The notes under the pieces are model-generated. The model did no database searches. It worked only from the letters and a program-made list of their open reading frames with translations, and was not told the origin of the DNA. This document shows positions 10,407-21,449 of a stretch of DNA of 64,000 nucleotides, one piece after another. This stretch comes from Rachicladosporium sp. CCFEE 5018 (Eukaryota > Ascomycota > Dothideomycetes > Cladosporiales > Cladosporiaceae): assembly GCA_002077045.2 (NCBI GenBank), contig KZ111180.1:131477-195476 (forward strand), written 5' to 3'. Position 1 is the stretch's first letter, and every line of letters starts with the position of its first letter. The position numbers and the translations under genes were made by a program.

Positions 10407-10742
10407 TTACCACCTCCTCCGCCTCTCCTCCCTCTCACCCCTCACAGCCTCCATCAATCTCTCGCACTTCGTCCTCCAGTAATGATACCTCTCCATCAGT
10501 GCCCCATTCGCCCGCCTCACCTCCCTCAGCTCGGCACTCAATGTCCGCACCTCCGCCTCTCGCTCCCGCAGTCGTTGCTTGAGTAGTATGATCTCAGCGA
10601 TATAGTCGCTCATCAATTGGCGTTGTCGTTGTCGTTCGCGAGCCTCGTCTTCGTGCCGGGATCGTCGGCGAGTGTCAAAGTCCTCCCACTCGTCTTGATG
10701 GTATGAGCGCCTGCGGTGGTGATGGTGGTGAGGTTGTACCAT
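10407..10742 (-). CDS. Hypothetical small Arg/Glu-rich coiled-coil protein
   Basis: A 111-residue frame starts at an ATG in the context CAACTCATGG. After a His-rich head (five consecutive His) and an Arg/Asp/Glu-rich segment, residues ~45-105 show heptad-like spacing of Leu/Ile/Val (IAEIILLKQRLREREAEVRT, LSAELREVRRANGALMERYH), consistent with a coiled coil. I do not recognise a family. The biased composition could make this a chance frame. A GTAAGG follows closely after the stop region, so a longer spliced form is possible. Treat as tentative. Confidence 0.4.
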   Translation of the reverse strand: MVQPHHHHHRRRSYHQDEWEDFDTRRRSRHEDEARERQRQRQLMSDYIAEIILLKQRLREREAEVRTLSAELREVRRANGALMERYHYWRTKCERLMEAVRGEREERRRRW

Positions 10743-12204
10743 GAGTTGTGTAGTAGTGACCTTAGTGGTGCTGCTGTCACCTTGGTCTTACCGGGCCTGA
10801 CTGGGTTGATATTGGAATGAAAGAGCTGGATGTTGGGTTCTTTCTGATCTGGATCGACGGGTTTGCGTGATAAAAGTCGCACAAGCAAAGCAAGGGATCG
10901 GATTGGTAGATACAGTAAGAGATTGGGAGTTTACTAACTTGCCACCGAGACCTACCTCGAGATATTCTGCGGCCTCAGCAGTTTTCAGTCACGTTCAGAG
11001 CACTTTTACTGTCACCTGATGCTCGGCACTGCTACAGTCGCACAAGGGTCTGCCACAGTAGAGAAGAGAAAGCAAACCCATGTCAAGCTGGAAGTCCATC
11101 CGCAGATCTGTTGGGTCTCGTCGCTTGATATTAGTGTACCGAGAGAACAAGTGAGGTCGCTCGGAAGGATTGGCTGCGGCGGCTCGAAAAGTGTTGGTGA
11201 TTAGGCAACACTGTGCTGCGGTATGCTCCGCCTTGCCTCAGGACAGCTTTGGAGAAGTCCAAATGTATGGGCATAGCTCCCAGGCTGTGGTCTCTTGGTC
11301 AATGGAAAGCATTGCAGCCTTGTGGTCCGGGTGTCTCGTGGCTGGAGTTCGTTAAGCCATGGAAACTGGTGGGCCGTGCGAGTTGTACAGCCTCCGTCGA
11401 AGGATGCCTCAGCCTCTGCTTTGTGAGTGGCGACAGTCAGGCATACTCTCATTGAGCAGCACGCCACATAGCTGCGCTGTCGTCGCCGCCGTGGCCCAGA
11501 GATGAGCTCTTTCAGGTTGCCGTCAACGGTGAACTCGCACTTCCTCGGCCAATGCTGTGGCACTTTCGATTATCTATACGTAGAGGCAATGCCCAACAGC
11601 GCGCGGCTCCTTTACTAATAATACTGCGGGAATACGTTGTTGCGGTGCAGGATACAACAGCATTCTCATCGCTCGAATATCCTCATGTGGTCTGTTGTAG
11701 TAGCGACGAGGGGTGTCACCGCTTCGACCCCGTATCGCCCGGTTGAAGCCGATCGGGTAATCTCGTTGGCCAAGCTTCAGCCAACGCATGCACAACTGCA
11801 CCAGACGTTGCGTGAAGCAGGGCACAGCTCCGCAGACCATTTCGTGCATTGCATCTGCTAGTACTATATTGACTTCATTCGGCCGCCCACCTGCAGTTCA
11901 ATGCCCATCACCACAGCTTAGTCACCGGCCACCCCACGTGCTTTTGCTCGCTATCTCTCAGCACGCGCTTGTTTGGTCGCCAGGTGGATCAACTGACCCC
12001 GGTCTCGCCTGCGCCTGTCAACCTGCACGGCTACTGTAGCAAGCCAGCCCAGACACGGCTACTGTACTCTAGCCACAGCAGCAGAGCTGCCGAAGAGCTC
12101 TACCACAGTGCGTCTGCGAGGCCGGATCGACTCCACTTCACCTCTTGCTCTACCTACACCTCCCTCGTTAGCTCACTCGATTAGCAAACCCCTCTGCGGA
12201 GTAG
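10743..12204. other. Intergenic region, probably holding the 5' leader of the MFS transporter
   Basis: No coding region is recognised. The right end (about 11,900-12,204) must contain the promoter, leader and probably an unidentified first exon of the sugar transporter, because the transporter frame is closed by a TAG at 12202-12204 without an ATG in the N-terminal extension. Confidence 0.5.
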
Positions 12205-14481
12205 GGGGCTCCGCTACAGCCCCAGTACACCGCCAAGATTCCTTTCACCTTCGCTGGCGCCGGTACTCGCAAGCCCGCCAACATCCCCCTGCATACCCTC
12301 GGATCCGCCGGTCGAAGGTCGAACCACCGACGGCACAGCAGCAGCGGGAGCTTCGACGAGAAGGACGGCGATAGACAGCGACTACGCCGCTCTGGATCGT
12401 TCTCGGACGTTGGCTCTGAGTTCTCGCTGTGGAGCGATACTGGCGATCTTGTCGACCAGCTCGCTGACGAGGATCCCCTTGCAGGACGAGTGAGGAGGAG
12501 CTTCGAGGAGCATCAGAGTCCGCATAGACGTGGAAGGAGTAGTCAGAAGAGGCACAGGCACGCGGAGCATAGTGGGGACGAGAAGCAGGGCAGACACGTC
12601 CGCTTTGGCTCTGCTGTCGCTGCAGCACCTCGTCGGAAAGAGGACATCCAAATCCCCTCCCCTCCACCCAAGAGGCTGAACTGGGGCGAGCAAGGCCTCG
12701 CGATCGTCTTTATGCCGGGGGACAGTCATGCTCGCATGCACGGGCTGCATGGCAAGAAGCTCATATACTTCTTGTCCATCTTCGTGTCGTTAGGGGTGTT
12801 CTTGTTTGGCTACGATCAGGGTGTTATGTCTGGGATCATCACGGGCAATTACTTCAATGACTACTTTCACCGGCCCTCGAGAGCGGAGATCGGAACGATG
12901 GTGGCTATTCTGGAGGTGGGAGCGTTCATTTCATCGTTGGTCGTGGGACGAATAGGCGATGTCATAGGCAGACGGAAGACCATCTTGTACGGAGCTGCGG
13001 TCTTTGTGCTTGGTGGTGCTTGCCAGACGTTCGCCACTGGCATGCCTATGATGATGCTGGGACGCATTGTTGCAGGTCTGGGAGTCGGTGCACTTTCGAC
13101 CATTGTGCCTGTCTACCAGTCAGAGATCTCACCTCCTCACAATAGAGGCAAGCTCGCCTGCATTGAGTTCTCGGGCAATGTGTTTGGCTACATGTGCAGT
13201 GTCTGGGTGGACTACTTCTGTAGCTTCATCCCGAGCGATTGGGCATGGAGAGTACCGCTGTTGATGCAAGTAGTCATCGGCTCAATGCTGGTGATCGGGA
13301 GCTTCTTGATCGTCGAGTCGCCACGCTGGCTACTAGACAACGACCACGACGAGGAGGGCATTGTGGTGATTGCGAACTTGTACGGTAAGGGCGATATTCA
13401 CAACCCGAAGGCTCGAGACGAGTACCGAGAGATCAAAATGAACGTCTTACTACAGCGACAGGAGGGCGAGCGAGGGTATGCTGACATGTTCAAGCGCTAC
13501 TATAAGCGTGTGTTCATTGCCATGTCCGCGCAAGCACTCGCGCAGCTCAACGGGATCAACGTCATCTCGTACTATGCTCCTCTGGTATTCGAGCAAGCTG
13601 GATGGCACGGCCGTCAAGCGATCTTGATGACAGGCATCAACGGCATTACCTACCTTGCTTCCACGATACCGCCATGGTACGTGGTAGACACGCTCGGACG
13701 CCGCTTCATTCTTCTGTCTGGCGCGACAGCCATGTTCTTCGCGCTCTCCGCGATCTCGTTCTTCATGTACATCAACATCGGAGCCACGGCGAACATGGTC
13801 GTAGTGTTCGTGATGATATACAACGCTGCATTCGGGTACTCCTGGGGTCCGATCCCGTGGCTGTACCCGCCTGAGATCCTGCCTCTGAGTATCCGGGCGA
13901 AGGGTGCAAGTCTGTCCACTGCTGCAAACTGGGCGTTCAACTGGCTGGTAGGAGAGATGACACCAGTGCTACAGGAGGCAATTGGCTGGCGACTCTACTT
14001 GCTACACGCCTTTTTCTGTGCCGTGTCATTTGTCGTCGGTAAGTCTGACTAAGTCTCCATGCTACCCGTGCAATTGCTAAAATTCATCACAGTCTATTTC
14101 ATCTACCCTGAAACCGCCAACGTCCGCCTAGAGGACATGAATTCCATCTTTGGCGACGCAACCACCATAGCGCCAACGCCCGAACAACACGCCGAGGTCG
14201 AGTCGCTCTGCTCCGGCACTCGCTCTCCTGTGCCGTCCTTCCGTCTCGGCGACGACGATAACAACGATCCTAACATCCCGGATCTCGAGATCGAGCCGCC
14301 GAATGTTCAAGTCGAGGACGGCAAGCCCATATTGCCTGATGGTAACGGGATCAGTGTGCAGGATGTCAAGGAGGGCGTGGGAGGGTGGATCAGTAATATG
14401 GTCAATCGGAGTAAGGAGGAGGGGAATGGGAGCGGGAGTGGAAAGTATAAGAAGGTTGATCAGGATGAGGCGGAGCGATGA
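12205..14481 (+). CDS. MFS hexose transporter with long cytosolic N-terminus; first exon unresolved
   Basis: Coding exons 12205-14038 and 14093-14481 are joined by a 54-nt intron (GTAAGT...CACAG), giving VV-YFIYPETANVRLEDMNSIF across the junction. Sugar-transporter signatures are present: GRIGDVIGRRK after TM2, ESPRWLL before the central loop, AQLNGINVISYY in TM7 and the PET motif after TM12. About 185 residues precede TM1, including FSLWSDTGDLVDQLADEDPL, a block I recall from a subfamily of fungal hexose transporters. The first in-frame ATG is only at 12712, so either translation begins there (standard 25-residue head) or an upstream exon supplies the start. An acidic ~110-residue tail follows TM12. 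It probably imports hexoses at the plasma membrane; the exact substrate is unknown. Confidence 0.88.
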
Positions 14482-15199
14482 GGCGGGTTCGACGTGTGCT
14501 GTACGTGCGTTGTGGCGAGGCGTGGGCCATGCTATGGAGCGAGGCGTATCTGTGTGTGAAAAGTATAGATATACTAAAGGTGCATAGCGTGACTTCGCTG
14601 CTTTTGACTACTAAGTCGTTTCTCACGGCCTATCAAGCTCGTCTCGCCGTTGCAGGTGCATATATACAACCACAGGCGCCTCTCGGTCAATTTGGAGATG
14701 CAGTACCGGCATCGAAGCCATGCACTATCGGTAGTGAAGTCTGTGCTGTCACGTGCAAGTCCTCTCACATCTGGACGACACGTTTCAAGGCGCGCGGGCC
14801 GTGTGCTCCGAGCTAGTCTTGTCGCGCTACCCTTGCATAAGCGCAGCCACGAATAGTCCCAGGATCTCCGAGTCTAGAAAGGTAAGTTGTGGTAACGTTC
14901 AGCTTCGACAACATCAGCTCCATGCGAAGGGCGTAGTCATTGGAGACGTTGCGCAAATCGTTCTTCGGTTCTTGACACTCCTTCAACTGGTATTTTGGCG
15001 AAGAAAATCAGATTGCACGGAGATCATCGGCGAGGAAGGGGCTATTGCGTTCAGACGGGAGCTCGTGCAAGGAGGTTTGGTTGCGTGGCTTCATGATACT
15101 TGCAACTTTGAGCATTCGAGCAGAACGCATTGCGAGTACCGATTTGGATCGTGAAGAGGCGATCAAGTGCCTCCGCCGACACGGCGCCAACCTTCCATC
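14482..15199. other. Intergenic region before PMT2, no gene seen
   Basis: The transporter 3' flank and PMT2 promoter occupy this stretch. Short frames here show no protein character. Confidence 0.55.
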
Positions 15200-17652
15200 A
15201 TGGCCGTCCGAGATGAGGCCACTACAACTGGAATGGACGCACAAGGCGATATGAAGAGAAGAACGGCGGGTCTGGCACAAACACAGCCAAATGGCAATTA
15301 CGTATCGCAGGAGCTCGATGGAAAGATGGACCAAAAGACGAAGCAGAAGGTGGGTCTTGGTGATGGACCAACGGTGATGGCGACGCTGACAATGGACTAG
15401 ACGAACTCAATACTGCAGACACTGGACGACTATGAGTTTATCATCGCGCCCATAATCTTCATAGCGCTGGCTTTCTTCACGCGGATGTGGAAGATTGGCT
15501 TGTCGCCGATCGTGACTTGGGACGAAGCACAGTATGCATTCTATCCTGTTCCTCTAGGATCACCACACCAGCTAACACGATTCACCCAGTTTCGGCAAAT
15601 TCGGCTCCCACTACCTCAAACGCGAATTCTACTTCGATGTGCACCCACCCCTCGGCAAGATGCTGGTCGGCCTATCAGGCTACATGGCGGGCTACAATGG
15701 CTCCTTCGAGTTCAAGTCCGGCGAGACTTATCCCGAAGAACTGAACTACACCTTCATGCGTCTCTTCAACTCCGCTTTCGGTGCGCTGTGCGTGCCGCTC
15801 GCGTACTGGACGGCGAAAGAGTTGCACTTCAAGAAGCCTACAGTCTGGCTCGTGACAGCTATGGTCCTGTTCGAGAATAGCTACACGACGATCAGCCGCT
15901 TCATCTTGTTGGACAGCATGCTACTGTTCTTCACTTTCACAACGGTCTTCTGCTGGAGCAAGTTTCACAATCAGAGACACGACCCGTTCAGCCCAGAGTG
16001 GGGCATTTGGCTGTTCGCGACAGGTGTGAGCATTGGATGTGTGTGCAGTGTCAAGTGGGTGGGCATGTTCGGCACGGCGCTTGTTGGGCTGTACACGATT
16101 GAGGATTTGTGGAACAAGTTCGGAGATTTGAAGCTGCCGAAGGTGTGTCTGAGTGCAACGGGGTATGTGGAGCGGATCACTGACAAAGTGTGTAGGTCGA
16201 GTTGGGAGCTCATCTCTTCTTCCGCGTCATCGGCTTGATCGTCATCCCCCTAATAGTCTACATGTTCTCCTTCTGGATCCACTTCCTCATTCTCGAGAAC
16301 AGCGGGCCGGGCGATGCTCAAATGTCCTCTCTTTTCCAGGCCAATCTCCGAGGGACTGAAGTTGGAAAGGACAGCCCTCTTGAGATTGCGTACGGCTCTC
16401 GTGCAACGTTAAAGAACATGGGCTACGGTGGAGGACTACTCCACTCCCACGTGCAGACCTACCCCGAAGGCTCCGGCCAACAGCAAATCACTTGCTACCA
16501 CCACAAGGACGCCAACAATGACTGGTTCTTCTACCCCAACAGACATCAGCCTGAGTACAACGCCGAAGACCCGCTCAAGTACGTTGGCGACGGCGATGTC
16601 ATCCGATTGATCCATGCGCAGACTGGCCGCAACTTGCACTCGCACCAGATGGCGGCACCTGTCACCAAGGCCGACTGGGAGGTGTCGTGCTATGGCAATA
16701 CGACCGTTGGCGACACCAAAGACCACTGGGCCGTCGAAGTCGTGGACGATGCAGCCTCGAGAGACTATTCGAAGCTACGGACGCTGACCACAGCATTCCG
16801 CCTCAAGCATATTGACCTGAATTGCTACTTGCGTGCTGGCAATGTCAATCTGCCGCAGTGGGGTTTTAAGCAGATCGAGACTACTTGCGTGAAGGAGAAC
16901 CACCCTCGCGATGTGTACACTCACTGGAACGTTGAGTCGCACTGGAACGAGAAACGTAAGTCGACTCTTTTCCCAATCACCAAATGCGTATACTTACGAT
17001 ATGTGTAGTTCCCGCCGGCGACCCAGGCTCCTACAAATCCCCCTTCCTCCGCGACTTCGTCCATCTAAACGTCGCCATGATGACCTCAAACAATGCCCTC
17101 GTCCCCGACCCCGACAAGCAAGACGACCTCGCTTCCAAGCCGTGGCAATGGCCTCTCCTGAACGTCGGACTCCGCATGTGCGGCTGGGACGATCACATCG
17201 TGAAGTACTTCCTCCTCGGCAACCCGATCGTGTACTGGGGCAGCACACTCAGCATCGGCGTCTTCTTCCTGATGCTGGGTTGGTACTCGATCCGCTGGCA
17301 GCGAGGGTACAAGGAGTTGAGCGCTGAGCAGATCGATCGATTCCATTATGCCGGTATCTACCCGGTTATTGGTTGGTTCTTGCACTACCTGCCATTCATC
17401 GCCATGGCGCGTGTGACGTACGTGCACCACTACTATCCTGCGCTGTACTTCGCTATCCTTTGCGCTGGCTTTTGCGTAGATTGGTACACGAGGGATCTGA
17501 AGAAGGTGCTGCAGGCTGGCATCTTCTCGGTGTTGTATGTGACTGTGATTGGGCTGTTCGTGATGTTCAAGGCGATCAGCTTCGGAATGGAGGGCAACAA
17601 CCAGCAGTGGAAGCACTTGAAGTGGCTGCCTACTTGGCGGATGGTGGATTGA
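15200..17652 (+). CDS. PMT2: Dolichyl-phosphate-mannose protein O-mannosyltransferase, PMT2 subfamily
   Basis: Five exons (15200-15349, 15419-15531, 15590-16142, 16196-16955, 17009-17652) give 739 residues, close to yeast Pmt2 (759). The enzyme transfers mannose from dolichyl-phosphate-mannose to Ser/Thr of secretory proteins in the ER membrane, normally as a Pmt1-Pmt2 heterodimer. The catalytic Asp-Glu pair is D85-E86 in TWDEAHFGKFGSHYLKREFY, followed by FDVHPPLGKMLVGLSG. The MIR region starts with GGGLLHSHVQTYPEGS. C-terminal transmembrane segments contain WFLHYLPFIAMARVTYVHHY. Introns are 53-69 nt; splice junctions restore the family sequence at each site, including the split His88 codon. 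The single ER O-mannosylation gene here is not clustered with partners. Confidence 0.95.
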
Positions 17653-18231
17653 GAGGACTAGACGACGGAGTGCAGGCATGGAAGCGGCGTTGGAGGGATG
17701 GGTAGATGAGCGATACGTATGAGTGTACCAACATTGTGAAAGTCGAGACCTCCTTCGGTATGACGTCTGATCGAAGGTGGTAGTAGTAAAGTGCTATGAT
17801 ACGCTGGCAGCACAGCTCCTACCTTTCCTCTCTCCGGCCGATGAGCTTGCTGCTTCAGTCGGAAGACTTTTGAGTATGGCTCTGCTCTCCCAGAACCGAA
17901 CATCTCTTCTACGTTTGTAAGAGCACTCACTGAAGCCATTCCTAGACCGCAGTGCGGCCGAGAGCCAGTGTCGTGCGTCTCTCACGCGCACTCAAATGTT
18001 GATCAAAGCGAGCTTCTCGCTAGCAACGTAGTGCGGGAATATGCGTCCCAGCTCCGCTGACATGGGCAAACAGGGGCACTGTCGGATTGCAGATATCTCG
18101 GAGAAGCATTGGCAGCATTGCAAGCAGAGTCGATTGCTTATTTGATCGAGATCGCTCTGGAGAACACAGTAACTTCCGGGTCGCTCACAGAGATGGAGGT
18201 TGGACGACGATGCGCGTCTTTCATCGATGCA
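17653..18231. other. Convergent intergenic region PMT2 / hypothetical
   Basis: It contains the 3' flanks of PMT2 and the leftward hypothetical gene. Nothing else is recognised. Confidence 0.55.
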
Positions 18232-18834
18232 TCAGAACTGTCTCCATCCTTCACCTCCAACAACCATATTCTTCGCTGCTTCCTTACCCTTCTCTGATTT
18301 CCCAACCCACACTGTAGTTGCGTCTTTGATTTGCTCTGTCCCGAACTTGTTGAGCAAGTAGTCCTTCAGTGCCTCAATCTCCCGCCCACTCTCCTTCACC
18401 AGTTCCTCCTTGTTACCCTTCCCTTCCTTCCTCAGTCCTTCGACCCTCTTCACAAAGCCGTTCGCTCCCTCAAGCCCTCCTTCACTGCCCCAGACACTCT
18501 GGAAGACCTCACTTTCGCTCACATCACCGTACCATGCATCAGTGTTCCTATAGTCTCCCTCTACGCGATGCAGTAGTCCGTGTATGAACATCGCTTCGTA
18601 CGCTGGTGCGGACTCCATGTGACGGCATAGGAAGTGAGCGCTTGATAGATCGGCATTAAGAATGTGTAGAAGAGCTTCGAGAGTTGGATGAAGTGAAAGA
18701 TTTGTGATCGCATGAGATATCTGCTTTGAGTGCGGGTTCGGTGAAGGGGATGGGAGGATGGGATATGAGTAAGTTGAAACTAAGTGACTGTAGATCGAAG
18801 TGAAGGAGTTGAGCTCAGATGGGGAGGGCGCCAT
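18232..18834 (-). CDS. Conserved fungal hypothetical protein
   Basis: A 200-residue single-exon protein starts at ATG 18834 (MAPSPSELNSF); the frame stays open 39 codons further upstream, but that part is less protein-like. The core (about residues 60-125) includes AHFLCRHMESAPAYEAMFIH and LLHRVEGDYRNTDAWYGDV, blocks I remember from uncharacterised ascomycete proteins; the second resembles a repeat-type helical hairpin. No catalytic motif, signal peptide or membrane segment is visible. The C-terminal half is Lys/Glu-rich and likely helical. The function is unknown. Confidence 0.75.
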   Translation of the reverse strand: MAPSPSELNSFTSIYSHLVSTYSYPILPSPSPNPHSKQISHAITNLSLHPTLEALLHILNADLSSAHFLCRHMESAPAYEAMFIHGLLHRVEGDYRNTDAWYGDVSESEVFQSVWGSEGGLEGANGFVKRVEGLRKEGKGNKEELVKESGREIEALKDYLLNKFGTEQIKDATTVWVGKSEKGKEAAKNMVVGGEGWRQF

Positions 18835-19449
18835 GTTGGCTGAATGAGCTGGATTGCGGTGATGAAGGGACGAATCGAAAGCTTTCCCTGTGCTGATGTA
18901 CTCAATACTTATCGTTGTCTTCCTCCACAAGATGTCAGTGTCCACGACCATCAGCTAGTCATGTCTGGTCAGGCGTCATAGATGTCCAAGCTTTTGTGCA
19001 TGTGCCTCGTTCCTGTCCCGATATCCACCCGCAAAACTCTCACGGGGCGGCGACAGGTCTTCAAATACAATCGGAGATCATTAATGTTAGCACAAGAAGC
19101 CTGCGGCAGTCACGGAGAAGGTCCGACGTTACTGCTGATCAAATCGCCAAGGATATCAACCCAGACCATTCACTTCCAAACTTCCCAGAATGGGAAGAAC
19201 GACACGTGCCTCCCCAGAAAGTTGGCTGCTGCCGCTGCCGGTACCAGGATCACACGGCGATCAAACGTCATGTCCTGGTGCTGCTAGCGCGTGTGGAGCG
19301 TGTCCCAGGATCCCAGTTGGAAGTCTGCGATGGTGATGATGAAGCAGCAGTATTTACATGGTCTTCTTGTTCGTATTTACTCGAAGAAAAGTCCTTGGTT
19401 TTCACCCGTCGCTCGTCCCTGATAAGCATCGGGAACTAAGATCGCAGTC
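18835..19449. other. Divergent promoter region, hypothetical / CDF transporter
   Basis: The two neighbouring genes are transcribed away from each other, so this 615-bp stretch holds both promoters. I see no distinctive regulatory motif. Confidence 0.55.
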
Positions 19450-20880
19450 ATGGTGGGCAGGTCTAACCTGACGAAGGACAATCGCAAGCAAAGCTTCCTC
19501 GACGATGATCGCCCGAGCAGCCCGACCGCGCAGAAGAAGACGCAACCTGATGATGTAGAGTCGAGAGGCAGCGCTCGATCAAATGGCAATGGCAATGCAA
19601 AACCGAGACCAGATGTATGGCGCTTCAAAGACGCCGCGAATCATGCATTGGCCGACAAACGGAGAGACGACTTGAAGAAAGCGTTAGTGGAAGGTATCGA
19701 TAGGCAGGAGCTGGAGAAATTCCGCAAGAGCGACGATGAGCTCAAGGAGATCAAGGACAACAAGATCCGCAAATACTACGAGGGCGTGAATGATCGCCTC
19801 AACGACTGGCTGGAGGTTGACGCCATTGTCACAGCAGTGGCAGACGATGTTCTCGAGTCCATGGACCCCGATCCCGATCACGATGGCGAGGACGAGCGCG
19901 GGGGAGGTCTGCAGACTATGGCTGGCAACATTGCCTCTTTCCTCCCGCAAGAGGAGCAAGAGAAGCGTCGCGCGGCCGAGAAGAAGGCAAAATGGGCGAT
20001 CAACATCAACGTCATCGCCAACATCATTCTCCTAACGGCCAAGCTCGTCGCAGCGACGCAATCTGGCTCCCTCTCTCTCATTGCCTCCCTAGCAGACTCC
20101 GCGCTTGACCTGCTATGTACCCTAATCATCTACTCGACGAACAAACTCGTCGCCTGGCGCATCGGCGCATTGCGGCGCAAATTTCCCGTCGGTCGCAAAC
20201 GCCTCGAGCCACTCGGTATAATGGTCTTCAGCATCATCATGGTCATCTCCTTCGCGCAAATCCTGCAAGAATCCGTCGAGAAGATCATACCACTGGAAGG
20301 CAAAGCCGAAGAACTCCCATGGGCTGCCATCGGCGCGCTACTCGGAACGATTGTACTGAAAGGCATAATCTGGTTTGGCTGCATACCCATCAAGACAACG
20401 CAAGTACAAGCTCTAGCGCAGGACTGCAGGACCGACGTGATCTTCAATTCGCTGTCTTTGCTTTTCCCGTACATCGGCTTCAAAGCCAACGTCTGGTGGC
20501 TCGATCCCGCCGGCGCCGGCCTCCTCTCCCTCTTCATCATCTACGACTGGGGCCACACTGCCTTTGAGAACGTCACGCGCTTGTCTGGTCAAGCGGCGGA
20601 CGAGGCGTTTTTGAAGAAGGCTATGTACCTCGCCTACCGCTTCTCGCCTGTCGTTGAAGGCTTCAAGTCTGTCACGGCGTACCATGCTGGAGATGGCATT
20701 TGGGTGGAGTTCGATGTGCTGATGAAGGAGGATACGCAATTGAGGTACTCGCATGATGTGGCTGAGACGCTGCAGTACTGCGCTGAGGGCATGGATGAGG
20801 TTGATCGGGCGTTTGTGACTTGCGATTACAGCAGCAAGGGACCTACCGGGCATGCGGTGGACGCAGAGAGGACGCATTGA
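19450..20880 (+). CDS. Cation diffusion facilitator, probable Mn-type CDF
   Basis: A single exon encodes 476 residues. A hydrophilic N-terminus of ~180 residues precedes six predicted membrane segments. Two DxxxD metal-site motifs are present, D216-SAL-D220 in TM2 and D325-CRT-D329 in TM5; the DxxxD/DxxxD pair is typical of manganese-type CDF proteins, whereas zinc CDFs usually carry HxxxD. The C-terminal cytosolic ferredoxin-like domain ends around EMDEVDRAFVTCDYSSKGPT-like sequence (AEGMDEVDRAFVTCDY). It likely exports Mn2+ from the cytosol into a secretory or vacuolar compartment or out of the cell by proton antiport. The metal assignment is an inference from the motifs. Confidence 0.9.
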   Translation: MVGRSNLTKDNRKQSFLDDDRPSSPTAQKKTQPDDVESRGSARSNGNGNAKPRPDVWRFKDAANHALADKRRDDLKKALVEGIDRQELEKFRKSDDELKEIKDNKIRKYYEGVNDRLNDWLEVDAIVTAVADDVLESMDPDPDHDGEDERGGGLQTMAGNIASFLPQEEQEKRRAAEKKAKWAININVIANIILLTAKLVAATQSGSLSLIASLADSALDLLCTLIIYSTNKLVAWRIGALRRKFPVGRKRLEPLGIMVFSIIMVISFAQILQESVEKIIPLEGKAEELPWAAIGALLGTIVLKGIIWFGCIPIKTTQVQALAQDCRTDVIFNSLSLLFPYIGFKANVWWLDPAGAGLLSLFIIYDWGHTAFENVTRLSGQAADEAFLKKAMYLAYRFSPVVEGFKSVTAYHAGDGIWVEFDVLMKEDTQLRYSHDVAETLQYCAEGMDEVDRAFVTCDYSSKGPTGHAVDAERTH

Positions 20881-21449
20881 GTGGGTATATGGTGACGACT
20901 GTACATTGGAAAGACTGTTGGACCAAGACAGGGGAGGATGTACGCTGGTGAGAAGGGTATGGGGTGTAGCATACTGCGGCGTCTAGAGCATATGTACAGG
21001 ATAGCATATCAACAGTATACATAATGCATATCTTCCCAGCCTTTTGAGCACAATGGTTCGCTTTCCGTGGGCCGGATCACAGCGTCACGGCGCTGTGGCG
21101 GCACTGTAGGGTTAGGGATGCTCACTTTAACCACATCTTGGGGTTAAGTGACTGGTCGTACATATCGTGACCACGGGCGGAGGAGCTGCTCTCATGAGGA
21201 GATAGATCAGTGGGGTTTGTGGCCGCTGCTTTGGTCGAATTCTCACCGGGTTTCAGGACTGCTTGCTTGGGTTCGAGACTATGACCGGAATTTTTGTCGG
21301 TTATTTGTCGCATGGATAGAAGCTGACCAACAATAACCTTGTAACAAGACTTGCAAATTACTACAACCTCATATCAACGGAACGACGCTTGTGAATATAG
21401 GCATGTATGAGAGAGCAGCGACATGTTGTCACCTTCATTCTCTAGCTGT
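20881..21449. other. Convergent intergenic region CDF / ferric reductase
   Basis: It contains 3' flanks only. A single TTAGGG occurs near 21110 and is not a telomeric array. No gene is recognised. Confidence 0.55.

Noticed and set aside
21105..21120. TTAGGG near 21110 as a telomere remnant
   Set aside because: There is a single unit with no tandem array.
21230..21300. GGTTCGAGAC resembling a tRNA B box
   Set aside because: No A box, acceptor stem or anticodon arm can be formed around it.
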